Shown here: positions 33,108-43,527 of the stretch, in pieces
How positions within the stretch are numbered: position 1 is the first letter of the stretch
Layout: each line of letters opens with the position of its first letter
Origin: Oceanobacillus chungangensis
GTDB lineage: Bacteria > Bacillota > Bacilli > Bacillales > Amphibacillaceae
Direction: 5' to 3'
NCBI RefSeq assembly: GCF_003369565.1
Contig: NZ_PIOD01000025.1
Location: 361,721-425,720, forward strand
DNA: 64,000 bases
Notes under the pieces: generated by a model
The model's input: only the letters and a program-made list of their open reading frames with translations
Told to the model about the DNA's origin: nothing
Databases searched by the model: none
Made by a program: the position numbers and the translations under genes

Positions 33108-35618
33108 ATGGCAGGATTATTGACGAAAATATTCGGCGATGGTAATCAAAAGCAACTTAACCGAATTCAAAAACAAGTTGATCAAATAGAAGCAAAAGAA
33201 CTAGAAATTGAAAAGCTATCGGATTCTGAACTGAAGCAAAAAACAGAAGAATTTCGTTCACGGTATGCAAATGGTGAAAGCATTGACGATATGTTAGTGG
33301 ATGCCTTCGCAGTTGTTCGCGAAGCAGCAAAACGTGTACTAGGCATGAGACCATATGGTGTACAGTTAATGGGTGGAATTGCACTGCATGAGGGTAACAT
33401 CGCGGAGATGAAGACAGGGGAAGGGAAAACATTAGCATCTACACTTCCTGCTTATTTGAATGCTATTACAGGTAAAGGTGTTCACATTATTACAGTAAAC
33501 GAATACTTAGCTGATCGTGATGCAAAACAAATGGGAGAGCTTTATGAATTTCTTGGTTTAACGGTTGGTTTAAATGGCAATGGTTTATCAAAGGAAGAGA
33601 AGCGAGACGCGTATGATTGTGATATCACTTATGGTACCAACAATGAGTTCGGCTTTGATTACCTTAGGGATAATATGGTGTTGTATAAAAACCAAATGGT
33701 ACAACGTCCGTTAAACTTTGCAATTATTGATGAAGTTGACTCTATATTAATCGATGAAGCTAGAACACCGTTAATTATTTCGGGTTCTGCTAAAAAATCA
33801 GCATCTTTGTATCAGCAAGCAAATAGCTTTGTGACAACATTAAAACGTGAAGATGATTATACGTATGATGAAAAGACAAAAGGCGTTCAGCTTACAGAAG
33901 AAGGGATAAATAAGGCAGAACGATATTTTTCGATTGAAAATTTATTTGACTTGAATCATGTTTCCTTAACCCACCATATTAATCAGGCTTTAAAAGCTCA
34001 TGTATCGATGCACCTTGATGATGATTATGTGGTAGAAGACGGGGAAGTTGTGATTGTTGATACTTTCACTGGTCGTTTAATGAAGGGCCGTCGTTATAGT
34101 GATGGTCTTCATCAAGCAATTGAGGCGAAAGAGGGACTGCAAATTCAAAATGAAAGTATGACTCTTGCTTCTATTACATTCCAGAACTTCTTCCGTATGT
34201 ATAACAAACTGTCAGGGATGACGGGTACAGCGAAAACAGAAGAAGAGGAATTTAGAAATATTTATAATATGGATGTTATTGCAATTCCTACTAATCAAGC
34301 AATCATCCGTGATGACCGTCCAGATTTAATTTATAAATCAATGGAAGGTAAGTTCCGTGCTGTTGTGGAGAGCATTAAAGAACGGAATAAGACTGGACAG
34401 CCCGTATTAGTTGGTACAGTTGCTGTAGAAACATCAGAATTGATTTCAAGTTTGCTGAAAAAAGCCGGCGTCAAGCATGATGTCCTAAATGCTAAGAACC
34501 ATTTTAGAGAAGCGGAAATTATTGAAAATGCAGGTCAAAAATCTGCGGTTACAATTGCGACTAACATGGCTGGACGTGGTACAGATATTAAGCTTGGTGA
34601 AGGTGTAAGAGAATTAGGTGGACTTGCGGTTATCGGTACAGAACGACATGAATCTCGTCGAATAGATAATCAGCTTCGTGGACGTTCAGGTCGGCAAGGT
34701 GACCCAGGGATTACGCAATTTTATTTATCGATGGAAGATGAATTAATGCGCCGTTTTGGTTCAGACAATCTGAAAACAATGATGGAAAGATTAGGAATGG
34801 ACGATTCGCAACCAATCGAAAGCAAGATGGTTTCCCGTGCAGTTGAATCTGCTCAGAAACGTGTGGAAGGAAATAACTTTGATGCACGTAAGACAGTTCT
34901 ATCTTATGATGATGTACTGAGAGAACAACGTGAAATTATTTATAAACAACGCTTCGAGGTAATCGATGCAGACGAAAATATTCGTGAAATCATTGAAAGT
35001 ATGATGGAATCTTCTATTCAGCGTGCAGTTGCCATGCATACACAAAGTGATGAAGCAGAGTGGGATTTACAAGCACTTGTTGAATATGTCCATGGTAACT
35101 TATTAGACCAAGAGGCACTCTCAGTAAATGATGTTAAAGGAAAAACACCTGAAGAAATTTCTGAAGTAATATTGCATAAGGTTCGAGAGAAATATGACGA
35201 GAAATCAACTGAACTAGCTCCAGATCAATTCCAAGAATTCCAAAAGGTAATCGTATTACGTACGGTTGATTCTAAATGGATGGACCATATTGATCAGATG
35301 GACCAGCTTCGTCAAGGTATTCATTTACGTGCCTATGGACAGAACGATCCTTTACGAGAATATCAGTTAGAAGGATTCGCGATGTTTGAAGATATGATTG
35401 CAAACATTGAAGATGATGTTGCAAAATATATCATGAAAGCTCAAATTCGTGAGAACTTACAACGAGAAGAAGTTGTGAAGAATACAACAGCTGTTACTGG
35501 CGGGCAGGAAGAAAAGAAAAAAGCCAAAAAGCCATTTGTAAAAACAGTAACGGTTGGTCGCAATGATCCATGCCCATGTGGAAGTGGAAAGAAATATAAA
35601 AACTGTCACGGGAAATAG
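33108..35618 (+). CDS. secA: SecA preprotein translocase ATPase
   Basis: 836 aa, ATG with GAGGAGCG upstream. DEAD-motor with Walker [13 protein letters not shown] (about 101-112), Walker [18 protein letters not shown] (about 204-220), preprotein crosslinking domain, second motor with [13 protein letters not shown] (about 484-496) and [11 protein letters not shown]-like [13 protein letters not shown], and a C-terminal zinc site [15 protein letters not shown] (SEC-C). Drives Sec export, including of the lipoproteins and wall enzymes nearby. Confidence 0.98.
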   Translation: MAGLLTKIFGDGNQKQLNRIQKQVDQIEAKELEIEKLSDSELKQKTEEFRSRYANGESIDDMLVDAFAVVREAAKRVLGMRPYGVQLMGGIALHEGNIAEMKTGEGKTLASTLPAYLNAITGKGVHIITVNEYLADRDAKQMGELYEFLGLTVGLNGNGLSKEEKRDAYDCDITYGTNNEFGFDYLRDNMVLYKNQMVQRPLNFAIIDEVDSILIDEARTPLIISGSAKKSASLYQQANSFVTTLKREDDYTYDEKTKGVQLTEEGINKAERYFSIENLFDLNHVSLTHHINQALKAHVSMHLDDDYVVEDGEVVIVDTFTGRLMKGRRYSDGLHQAIEAKEGLQIQNESMTLASITFQNFFRMYNKLSGMTGTAKTEEEEFRNIYNMDVIAIPTNQAIIRDDRPDLIYKSMEGKFRAVVESIKERNKTGQPVLVGTVAVETSELISSLLKKAGVKHDVLNAKNHFREAEIIENAGQKSAVTIATNMAGRGTDIKLGEGVRELGGLAVIGTERHESRRIDNQLRGRSGRQGDPGITQFYLSMEDELMRRFGSDNLKTMMERLGMDDSQPIESKMVSRAVESAQKRVEGNNFDARKTVLSYDDVLREQREIIYKQRFEVIDADENIREIIESMMESSIQRAVAMHTQSDEAEWDLQALVEYVHGNLLDQEALSVNDVKGKTPEEISEVILHKVREKYDEKSTELAPDQFQEFQKVIVLRTVDSKWMDHIDQMDQLRQGIHLRAYGQNDPLREYQLEGFAMFEDMIANIEDDVAKYIMKAQIRENLQREEVVKNTTAVTGGQEEKKKAKKPFVKTVTVGRNDPCPCGSGKKYKNCHGK

Positions 35619-35623
35619 TTAGC

Positions 35624-35660
35624 AAAAGCACTCCAGATATCAAATAGGAGTGCTTTCCTA
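35624..35660 (+). terminator. Terminator after secA
   Basis: AAAGCACTCC and GGAGTGCTTT, loop of 12 nt, then CC; T run short. Confidence 0.7.
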
Positions 35661-35839
35661 ATCAATGGCAGCAGTTGTTAGCAAAAGAATTAGGCTTTTT
35701 TCATCAAATTAAACTCAATAGCCGTAGTTATACTTAGAAAGTGAGAAGCTTTTATATATTCTTATCTGCTAAGTTACGCAGTTGATATAAAGTAAGACAT
35801 AAGAGCCGTACAGTTGTTGCTATTCAATAACGAGTCTCT

Positions 35840-36076
35840 AGTATCGATATAATAAACGGTCAAAGATAGTGGGATTGCCGTTCTTTTGTTTCGATTTTAC
35901 ACTATCCTTAGCGGAAGAAATACACGAAGACTCCTGCGGGAAGAAGAGCCTAGGTGAGACTTCGAAGTGCGGCGGCACAAGAAGGCTCACCAGCTCCCCT
36001 AAGGTGCGCGAAGTGTATTTCTGAAGCGACTGGCCTGTGAATCCTTCCAACATTAAAGTAGTTCGCAGTTATATAA
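35840..36076 (-). repeat. MITE-like repeat, copy 5 (inverted)
   Basis: Module A, inverted, from AGCGGAAGAAATACACGAAG (about 35911) to AGTGTATTTCTGAAGCGACT (about 36026), ending in the terminal repeat TCGCAGTTATATAA (36063-36076). The other end is not clear; CGCAGTTGATATAA at 35777-35790 may be a stray terminus. Confidence 0.75.
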
Positions 36077-36135
36077 ATAGTAATTAAACTATACGAGGTC
36101 AACTTTGGTAAAAATAAATTATAGAGGTGAGCAAT

Positions 36136-37237
36136 ATGGAATTAGTAGAAATCAAACATGAATTGGAAAAAATAGCTACAAGGATTGAAGACTTTAGGGG
36201 GTCTCTTTGACTTAGATGTCAAACGGGATCGTGTAAAAGAATTAGAGCAAGAAATGGCCAATCCTGATTTTTGGAATAACCAAGATAGCGCACAAAAAGT
36301 AATTAGTGAATCAAATATTCTTAAGCATGACATACAAAACTTTGAGAAAGTAGAAGAGCAATATGAAAACCTGGAAGTTTCATATGAATTAGTGAAGGAA
36401 GAAAATGACCAGGAACTATTTGAGGAACTTAATAAAGAATTAGCAGTATTTATTAAAGACGTGAATGAATTTGAATTACAATTACTTCTAAGTAATCCAT
36501 ATGATGCAAATAACGCAATTTTAGAATTACATCCGGGTGCTGGTGGAACAGAGTCGATGGATTTCGCTGAAATGTTACTTCGCATGTATCAGCGTTGGGC
36601 AGAGGACCGAAACTTTAAAGTAGAAATATTGGATTATCTGCCTGGTGAAGAGGCAGGGGTCAAGAGTGTTACTTTACTTATTAAAGGACATAATGCTTAC
36701 GGCTATTTAAAGGCAGAAAAAGGTGTCCATCGCTTAGTACGGATTTCACCTTTTGATTCGTCTGGACGACGCCATACTTCATTTGTTTCCTGTGATGTAA
36801 CGCCAGAAATGACAGATGATGTTGATATTGAAGTGCGGAACGAGGATATAAAAATTGATACGTACCGTGCAAGTGGTGCAGGCGGACAGCATGTAAATAC
36901 AACAGACTCTGCTGTTCGGATTACGCATCTCCCGACAAATACGATTGTAACTTGTCAAAATGAGCGATCACAAATTAAAAATCGTGAAGCAGCAATGAAA
37001 ATGCTGAAATCAAAATTATATCAAATGGAAGTTGAGAGGCAACAGCAAGAACTGGCAGAAATTCGCGGTGAACAAAAAGAGATTGGTTGGGGAAGCCAAA
37101 TTCGCTCTTATGTCTTCCATCCATATTCATTGGTCAAGGATCATCGCACGAATACAGAGATTGGAAATACGCAGGCAGTGATGGACGGAGAAATTGATCC
37201 ATTTATCGACGCATATTTACGATCACAAATAAATTAG
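36136..37237 (+). CDS. prfB: Peptide chain release factor 2, programmed +1 frameshift
   Basis: 366 aa when read with a +1 shift. ATG 36136 (GAGGTGAGC upstream) opens 24 codons that end at TGA 36208-36210. The slippery CTT-TGA-C preceded by the internal Shine-Dalgarno AGGGGG (36196-36201) is the classic prfB autoregulatory site; reading resumes with GAC 36209. Domain 2 has SPF (in [12 protein letters not shown]), the stop-codon recognition motif for UGA/UAA, and GAGGQHVN (GGQ about 249-251) triggers peptide release. When RF2 is low the shift is favoured. Confidence 0.97.
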
Positions 37238-37279
37238 CAAAAATGAGAGCATCTATAATGGATGTTCTCATTTTTAAGA
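37238..37279 (+). terminator. Terminator after prfB
   Basis: AAAAATGAGA-x-CATC with GATG-x-TCTCATTTTT. Confidence 0.85.
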
Positions 37280-37432
37280 TGATTAGGAATTACAACAGCT
37301 TTCTTACAACATAACTTCAACCATGTAGTCTATTTAGAAAGTAGGTTAGCCTTTAAAAGCTTTAAAATAGTATTAAAAGGGGTATAATAGATATGATATT
37401 GTTTTCAATTTTTACATTGGGAGGGACAATAA

Positions 37433-37786
37433 GTGAGGAAATGGGTTTTCGCAACACTTTTTGGGACAGCCTTAGTACTCGGTGCATGCGGTGGTGGCGA
37501 TGAAGAGCCAACTGAGAATGCAACTGATAATGGTACCGAAGAAACGAATGAAGGTGGTACGGTAGATGCAGATGCGGGTGAAGCAGTATTTGCTCAAAAT
37601 TGTTCGTCATGTCACGGTGCAGATTTATCAGGTGGAGTAGGTCCTGACTTAACTCAAGTCGGATCAAAATATTCTGCTGAGGAAATTGCTGAAATAGTTA
37701 CAAAAGGTATAGGTACTATGCCTCCACAAAGTGTATCAGGGGAAGATTTAGATAATTTAACAGATTGGTTAGCAGAAAAACAATAA
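37433..37786 (+). CDS. cccB: Cytochrome c-551, membrane-anchored lipoprotein
   Basis: 117 aa from GTG 37433, GGGAGGGAC upstream. Lipobox LGAC (Cys about 20) then an acidic Thr/Glu-rich linker and a class I c-type haem domain: Cys57-Ser-Ser-Cys60-His61, distal Met in GIGTMPPQ (about 98). It carries electrons on the outer face of the membrane towards terminal oxidase. Follows prfB as in B. subtilis. Confidence 0.92.
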   Translation: MRKWVFATLFGTALVLGACGGGDEEPTENATDNGTEETNEGGTVDADAGEAVFAQNCSSCHGADLSGGVGPDLTQVGSKYSAEEIAEIVTKGIGTMPPQSVSGEDLDNLTDWLAEKQ

Positions 37787-37798
37787 TCGTACTTAATC

Positions 37799-37848
37799 AA
37801 AAAGCTTGGATTGAAGGTGAGGGTTATCTTCAATCCGAGCTTTTCCTT
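37799..37848 (+). terminator. Terminator after cccB
   Basis: AAAGCTTGGATTGAAG pairs with CTTCAATCCGAGCTTTT around an 11-nt loop. Confidence 0.85.
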
Positions 37849-37949
37849 ATTTTCTAAAAATTCGACAATATTACACACTATTAATAATAATGTTTCCTTT
37901 GACATGAAAATGTAATAATTTTATGTCTAAAAATCTTGTAGAAGAATGT

Positions 37950-38102
37950 TATACTGTAACAGTAAGAAAAATAGTACCTCTTTTTACTTTTAAGGAAGGT
38001 GCTTTTTCATTGGAAAATTTACAAAATGTAAGCTAACTCGCTCACTACATAGATAAAAGTAGTAATGTTGAAAGGGATTGGCTAAGCCAAGAAATTCAAC
38101 AT
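37950..38102 (+). promoter_or_regulatory. Structured leader of ftsEX
   Basis: TATACT (37950-37955) overlaps a dyad TACTGTAACAGTA (37952-37964), a possible promoter with operator. Downstream AAGGAAGGTG precedes an 8-codon frame TTG..TAA (38011-38037 region, peptide MENLQNVS). Then ATGTTGAA (38065-38072) and TTCAACAT (38095-38102) flank TTGGC-TAA-GCCAA, making a bulged hairpin without T run. Confidence 0.4.
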
Positions 38103-38141
38103 CGGAGAACAACTTCAAAAAACTAAAAAGGTGATACTAAT

Positions 38142-38828
38142 ATGATATTAATGAAAGATGTATATAAAACATACTCGAATGGTGTGACTGCGCTGAGCGG
38201 AATAAATGTTGATATAAAGCAAGGTGAATTTGTATATATTGTTGGACCAAGTGGAGCTGGAAAATCCACTTTCATTAAGCTAATGTACCGGGAAGAAAAA
38301 CCCTCTAGTGGAACAATACTCATAAATGATATGAACTTAGCAGAATTGAAAAATAGACAAATCCCTCTTCTGCGAAGAAAAATTGGTGTTGTCTTTCAAG
38401 ATTTTAAATTACTTCCAAAACTAACAATCTATGAAAATATTGCCTATGCACTCGAGGTAATTGAAGAGCCCCAAGCTAATATTCGTAAGCGTGTGATGGA
38501 CGTTTTAGAAGAGGTAGGCCTGAAGAATAAAGCCCGTTCTATACCAAGTGAATTATCAGGTGGAGAGCAACAACGTGTGTCGATTGCACGAGCAATCGTA
38601 AATCGCCCGCAGATTGTAATTGCTGATGAGCCAACTGGAAATCTGGACCCCGATACATCATGGGAAATTATGAAGACTTTTGAAGATATCAATTCAAATG
38701 GAACGACAATTATTATGGCAACGCATAGTAAAGAAATTGTGAATACGATGAAAAAACGCGTGATAGCTATTGAAAGCAGTATGATTGTTAGGGACGAAGA
38801 TCAAGGAGAATATGGTTATGAAATTTAG
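38142..38828 (+). CDS. ftsE: FtsE, ABC ATPase of the division/elongation complex
   Basis: 228 aa. Walker A GPSGAGKST (about 33-41), Q-loop VFQDFKLLP (about 85-93), signature LSGGEQQRV (about 138-146), Walker B IVIADEPTGNLDPDTS (about 159-174), switch His in ATHSKE. With FtsX it converts ATP hydrolysis into activation of a cell-wall hydrolase outside. Overlaps ftsX by 11 bp. Confidence 0.96.
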   Translation: MILMKDVYKTYSNGVTALSGINVDIKQGEFVYIVGPSGAGKSTFIKLMYREEKPSSGTILINDMNLAELKNRQIPLLRRKIGVVFQDFKLLPKLTIYENIAYALEVIEEPQANIRKRVMDVLEEVGLKNKARSIPSELSGGEQQRVSIARAIVNRPQIVIADEPTGNLDPDTSWEIMKTFEDINSNGTTIIMATHSKEIVNTMKKRVIAIESSMIVRDEDQGEYGYEI

Positions 38829-39711
38829 AACTTTAATGCGCCACATCCGGGTAGGTTGTAGGAATATTATCCGTAATGGCTGGATGACGATAGCTTCAAT
38901 TGGTGCTGTGACAACCACACTAATTTTAGTATCGGTATTTCTAGCATTGGTACTCAATTTGAATGAGATCGCTAAAAACATAGAAAATGACGTTGAAATT
39001 AAAACATTGGTTGAACTAGGGACAAGTGAAGAGGAAGTAATTGCTTTAGGAAAACAATTAGAAGAAATAGATGGCGTAGAAGCGGTCACGTTTTCTTCGA
39101 ATGATGAAGAATTGCAAGGCTTGATTGATAGTATGGGTGAAGAAGGGGAAACATGGGAGTTATTTGAACAGGATAACCCGTTAAATCACGCATTTGTTGT
39201 CAGAGCTGAAGTACCGCAAGATACTGAAAAAATTGCAAAAGAGATTCAATCCTTCGATAACATTAATAAAGTTGTTTTCGGTAAAGATGTTGTGAAACAA
39301 TTATTTGAGTTTAATAATTATGCAAGGGTAATCGGAATCGCATTGATTGTTGCACTAGTATTTACAGCAATCTTCCTTATTTCGAATACGATTAAGATAA
39401 CAATTATTGCTCGAAGTACGGAAATAGGGATTATGAAACTTGTTGGTGCCACAAATGGATTTATCAGATGGCCATTCTTTATTGAAGGGTTACTGCTAGG
39501 TGTTTTAGGATCGTTTATTCCAATTGCAATTGTACTCGGCGGCTACTATTACTTGGATTCAGCAGTAATTGATACGATTTCTTTCAGTTTTGTAGAGTTA
39601 TTGCCGTTCAATCCGTTTGCATGGCAGCTGTCACTTCTAGTTTTAGCTATCGGTGCTATTATTGGAGTTTGGGGTAGTGTCATGAGTATTCGCAAATATT
39701 TAAAAGTTTAA
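38818..39711 (+). CDS. ftsX: FtsX, membrane partner of FtsE
   Basis: 297 aa from ATG 38818, CAAGGAGAA upstream. One N-terminal membrane helix, an extracellular domain (about 55-165), then three helices with NTIKITIIARSTEIGIMKLV (about 190-209) and GATNGFIRWPFFIEG, typical of FtsX permeases. Transmits the FtsE signal to the wall hydrolase or its activator, probably the next gene. Confidence 0.95.
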   Translation: MKFRTLMRHIRVGCRNIIRNGWMTIASIGAVTTTLILVSVFLALVLNLNEIAKNIENDVEIKTLVELGTSEEEVIALGKQLEEIDGVEAVTFSSNDEELQGLIDSMGEEGETWELFEQDNPLNHAFVVRAEVPQDTEKIAKEIQSFDNINKVVFGKDVVKQLFEFNNYARVIGIALIVALVFTAIFLISNTIKITIIARSTEIGIMKLVGATNGFIRWPFFIEGLLLGVLGSFIPIAIVLGGYYYLDSAVIDTISFSFVELLPFNPFAWQLSLLVLAIGAIIGVWGSVMSIRKYLKV

Positions 39712-39837
39712 TAGAAAACATTGATTGCCTCCATCCCTTTGAAAGGGATGGGGATAAATTAAATATATACATAGCAGATGATGTAAATCACCATAGAATT
39801 TCGAAAGTAAAATGAAAAGAAAAGAGGAATAAATGCA

Positions 39838-41265
39838 ATGAAAAAGGTTTTCAAATATGTTTTAGTAGCGGGACTAGTTCTTACCGTTAGTTCAGCAAAT
39901 GTTCCTTATCTTTCTGCGGAAACAATCGATGACTTAGACAAAGAGATTAATAATCTAGAGCGGGAAAAGCAAGAGCTTGAAAGCAAGAAAAATAACATCG
40001 AGAATGATAAGACTAATAATGATAGTAAAATCCAAGATAATTTGAGCAAGCAAACAACGGTTGAACAGGAAATAAGTAATATTGATGAACAACTGACTAA
40101 GACGAACAATGATATTTATGAAAAAGAAAACGAGATTAAAGAAACAGACAAAGAGATAAAAGATTTAAATAGTCGAATTGAGAAATTAAAGGAAGAAATT
40201 ATTGTTTTAGAACAAAGAATTGAAGAACGCAATGTTTTACTAAAAGACCGTCTTCGTACAATTCAGCAAAATGGTGGAGAAATGCAATACATAGAAGTAT
40301 TGTTCGGTGCACAAAGTTTCGGGGATTTCATTAGCCGATCTTCAGCGGTAAATACGATTATGGATCAGGATAAAACAATAATGGAAGAGCAAGCAGCAGA
40401 TAAAAAGACATTAGAAGAAAATAAAGTGGAAGTTGAAGTTAAAAAAGTAGCTGTAGAAGATAAGAAAAAATTGATTGAAGGCCAAAAACAAGAGTTAGTA
40501 GCATTGAAGGGTCAATTAGATGGCCAAATGGATGAAAAAGCTACATTGATGGCACAGCTAGAAGAAGAGCATGGACAACTGGAAGAAATAAAATTAACAC
40601 TAGAAGATGAACAAGAAATTTTACGAGCGGAAGAAATATCTAAAGCACAAGCAATCGCACTTGCACAAAATAAAAAAGGTGAATTAGAACAGGCTGCAAG
40701 AGAAGAGGCAGCAAGAGTAGCAGCTGAAAAAGCGGCAGCAGAGCAAGAGGCGGCTGAAAGAGCAGCATCTGAGAGAGCTTCATCTGATAAGTCAACTAAT
40801 AAAATAGCATCAGCAAATCCAACTCCACCTAAGCAATCGAATCAATCAAGTAATGTAAGTAGCGGTGGTATCTTTATTTATCCAGCGTCAGGACCTATTA
40901 CTTCTTCATTCGGACCGAGAATACATCCAATTTATGGTGGTCAAGGTTCTCATAATGGAATTGATTTCGGTGTTGCTTCAGGTACAACATTAGTTGCGCC
41001 AGCAGATGGTGTTGTAAGTACAGCTAGGTATATGAATAGTTTCGGTAATGTGATCATGATTTCCCACCATATTGATGGTAAAACATACACAACAGTTATG
41101 GCACATTTAAGTAGAATTTCAGTTTCACCAGGACAAACAGTAAGTCAAGGGGAAGCAATTGGGGCAACCGGAAATACAGGAGATTCAACAGGTCCACATC
41201 TTCACTTTGAAGTTCATATTGGTGGTTATGGAAATCCTGTAAACCCATTATCATATCTTCGTTAA
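39838..41265 (+). CDS. EnvC-like murein hydrolase/activator, coiled coil plus M23
   Basis: 475 aa. Signal peptide (1-28, cleavage near LSAET), long coiled coil (about 30-290) with QNGGEMQYIEVLFGAQSFGD (about 147-166), Ala/Glu-rich linker, C-terminal LytM/M23 domain (about 345-475). Zinc ligands appear intact: His372 and Asp376 in HNGIDFG, His456 in HLHFEVH. Intact ligands imply an active endopeptidase, unlike degenerate EnvC. B. subtilis FtsEX instead controls CwlO, whose catalytic domain is NlpC/P60. Confidence 0.88.
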   Translation: MKKVFKYVLVAGLVLTVSSANVPYLSAETIDDLDKEINNLEREKQELESKKNNIENDKTNNDSKIQDNLSKQTTVEQEISNIDEQLTKTNNDIYEKENEIKETDKEIKDLNSRIEKLKEEIIVLEQRIEERNVLLKDRLRTIQQNGGEMQYIEVLFGAQSFGDFISRSSAVNTIMDQDKTIMEEQAADKKTLEENKVEVEVKKVAVEDKKKLIEGQKQELVALKGQLDGQMDEKATLMAQLEEEHGQLEEIKLTLEDEQEILRAEEISKAQAIALAQNKKGELEQAAREEAARVAAEKAAAEQEAAERAASERASSDKSTNKIASANPTPPKQSNQSSNVSSGGIFIYPASGPITSSFGPRIHPIYGGQGSHNGIDFGVASGTTLVAPADGVVSTARYMNSFGNVIMISHHIDGKTYTTVMAHLSRISVSPGQTVSQGEAIGATGNTGDSTGPHLHFEVHIGGYGNPVNPLSYLR

Positions 41266-41298
41266 TAGGTGACTATCAACTGAATAAATTGATTTTAC

Positions 41299-41333
41299 AA
41301 GGCATCACACATTTGTTGTGATGCCTTTTTTGT
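41299..41333 (+). terminator. Terminator after the M23 gene
   Basis: AAGGCATCACA with TTGTGATGCCTTTTTT. Confidence 0.9.
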
Positions 41334-41362
41334 ACAGTCACATTACGTGAAATTTGTTGAAA

Positions 41363-41665
41363 TTAATATTGCGAACTAACTTAGGATGATATTTGGTTCG
41401 TAGCATGCCGCTCCGGAAATACACTGCGCTTTCCGCGGGCGGCTGGTGAGCCTCCTCGTGCTATCGCACTTCTGAGTCTCACCGAGGCCTTTCCTCCCGC
41501 AGGAGTCTCCGTGTATTTCCTCCGCTAGGATTATGCAATTCCCACAATTGAACGATTTCTTTATGAGATTAAGAATAGAATAGATTATCCCCACTTATAG
41601 CCGATGAAGCGAAGGACAGGATACACCTGTGGGAATAGCACCGGCGATATATCGGAAGAGGTTGT
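41363..41665 (+). repeat. MITE-like repeat, copy 6
   Basis: Begins near AATATTGCGAACTAACTTAG, module A from GGAAATACACTGCGCTTTCC (41414) to CCGTGTATTTCCTCCGCT (41525), then a module B stub with AAGGACAGGATACACCTGTG and a CGGCGATATATCGG stretch. The distal terminal repeat is decayed. Confidence 0.75.
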
Positions 41666-41915
41666 GATAATCAATTTGACCGAATATGCTTGCTGAGATG
41701 TGTAATCTAGGTCCCAATCTATAAGAAAACACCTTTTGTAAATAATAAGGTTTATTGAATAACAAAGTGAAAATTATAGTCAGATGAAGCAGATAATGGT
41801 ATGCTTTTCTATATCACATCATAAAATGAGCCATCATGATTGCTCGTTTCTAATAGGTAAGTAGGTAAATAAGCAACAAATGTTAAATATGAATCAAGGA
41901 TATCGAGGTGGAAGA
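41666..41915. other. ctpB upstream region
   Basis: No gene. GTCCCAATCTATAAGAAAAC (about 41703-41722) resembles a segment near 17768 that also lies downstream of a repeat copy. Confidence 0.35.
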
Positions 41916-43367
41916 ATGAAGATGAAAAAGTCACAAATCATTTTATTATTAGCCGCAGCCTTAGTGCTAGGGTTTGCTGGTGCTTATTCCGGTGTGAAGC
42001 TTGCGCAGCCAGAATCTGAGGAAATACCAAATACTTCAGTAAAGGAAAGTACAGGTGAAAAAGCACCTCAAAGCTCAGGGAACTTAGAAAAGATTACTCA
42101 GGCATTTGCGTTAATTAAGGGGAATTACTTAGAAGACGTGGAAGATAAACAGCTTATTGAAGGTGCAATTGAAGGAATGCTTGCAACACTTGAAGATCCA
42201 CATAGTTCATATATGGATGTAGAAACAATGAGCCAATTCAATGACCAAATCGAATCCTCGTTTGAAGGCATCGGTGCTGAGGTAAGTATGGTGAATGGGA
42301 TTGTAACTATTGTGGCACCAATTAAAGAATCACCTGCTGAGAAAGCGGGATTAAGACCGAATGACCAAGTATTAACAGTTGATGGTGAAAGCTTGGAAGG
42401 GTTAAATTTAAACGAAGCAGTTGCTAAAATCCGTGGTGAAAAAGGAACTGAGGTTGTTTTAGAAATTCAACGAACAGGGGCTTCTGAGCTTTTTCCAGTT
42501 ACAATAACTCGTGATGAAATACCTGTCGAAACCGTTTATAATAAAATTGAAACGATTGACGGCAAAAAAACAGGTATTCTTGAAGTAACGAATTTCTCTA
42601 CGAATACTGCGAAGGAATTTACCGATCAGCTGAACATGCTTGAAGAGGAAGGGATTGAAGGATTGGTAATTGATGTACGTGGAAATCCAGGCGGACTGCT
42701 AGATGTAGTTGAGGATATGCTTGAGTTATTTGTACCGAAAGATATACCATATATTCAAATTGAAGACCAAGATGGAGAAAAAACACCAATTTACTCTGAT
42801 CTGGATAAAAAGAAAGCCTATCCAATTAGTGTGCTGATTGATGAAGGAAGTGCATCAGCCTCCGAAATACTGGCAGTTGCAATGAAGGAATTAGGCTATG
42901 ATGTTGTTGGACAAACAAGCTATGGTAAAGGAACAGTTCAACAAGCAATTCCATTAGGTGATGGCAGTTCGATTAAGCTAACGATGAATAAATGGCTATC
43001 ACCTAAAGGCGAATGGATTAATGAAAAAGGTGTGGAACCAACGATTGATACTAAACAGCCTGAGTATTTCTATACAAATCCGATTATAATTGAAGAACCG
43101 CTCAGTGTGGACCATACTGGAGAAACGATTGCGAATATGCAATTAATGTTAACGGGTATCGGATATGAAACAGGACGAACAGATGGTTATTTCAATCAGG
43201 AAACGGAAGATGCTGTGAAACAATTCCAAGCAGATCAGAAAATAGAATCTACTGGAATCGTCGATGAGGAGACAGCAGGTATGATTGAAGCAAAACTTAT
43301 TGAAAAGATTCGCAGCGGCGAAGATGATCGACAATTAGAAACAGCATTAAATGAGATTTATAAATAA
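41916..43367 (+). CDS. ctpB: CtpB-like S41 processing protease
   Basis: 483 aa from ATG 41916, GAGGTGGA upstream; an earlier ATG at 41880 is in frame but has no site. One N-terminal membrane anchor, PDZ domain (about 95-180), S41 catalytic domain with GSASASE (second Ser about 314, nucleophile) and Lys338 in SYGKGTVQQ, then a peptidoglycan-binding PG_binding_1 domain (about 395-455). In B. subtilis CtpB cleaves SpoIVFA to trigger sigma-K. Precedes minJ as in B. subtilis. Confidence 0.93.
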   Translation: MKMKKSQIILLLAAALVLGFAGAYSGVKLAQPESEEIPNTSVKESTGEKAPQSSGNLEKITQAFALIKGNYLEDVEDKQLIEGAIEGMLATLEDPHSSYMDVETMSQFNDQIESSFEGIGAEVSMVNGIVTIVAPIKESPAEKAGLRPNDQVLTVDGESLEGLNLNEAVAKIRGEKGTEVVLEIQRTGASELFPVTITRDEIPVETVYNKIETIDGKKTGILEVTNFSTNTAKEFTDQLNMLEEEGIEGLVIDVRGNPGGLLDVVEDMLELFVPKDIPYIQIEDQDGEKTPIYSDLDKKKAYPISVLIDEGSASASEILAVAMKELGYDVVGQTSYGKGTVQQAIPLGDGSSIKLTMNKWLSPKGEWINEKGVEPTIDTKQPEYFYTNPIIIEEPLSVDHTGETIANMQLMLTGIGYETGRTDGYFNQETEDAVKQFQADQKIESTGIVDEETAGMIEAKLIEKIRSGEDDRQLETALNEIYK

Positions 43368-43379
43368 GTAATCTTATTC

Positions 43380-43411
43380 ATTCCGCGGGGCGTGTTCTCG
43401 CGGATTTTCAT
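43380..43411 (+). terminator. Terminator after ctpB
   Basis: TCCGCG (43382-43387) with CGCGGA (43399-43404), followed by TTTTCATT. Confidence 0.65.
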
Positions 43412-43527
43412 TCAGTAGTTTAGAAAGTATAGATTTCTAATATTCGTTTATGATCAAAAGCAGGGATAGGACCTTTTCATAGCGAATTAATTAGGTAAGA
43501 GCTAACAAGAGATGGAAGGTGTGCGGG

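Noticed and set aside
36185-37237. prfB starting at TTG 36185
   Set aside because: Upstream ATG with ribosome site and the frameshift signal explain the gene better; the TTG has no site.
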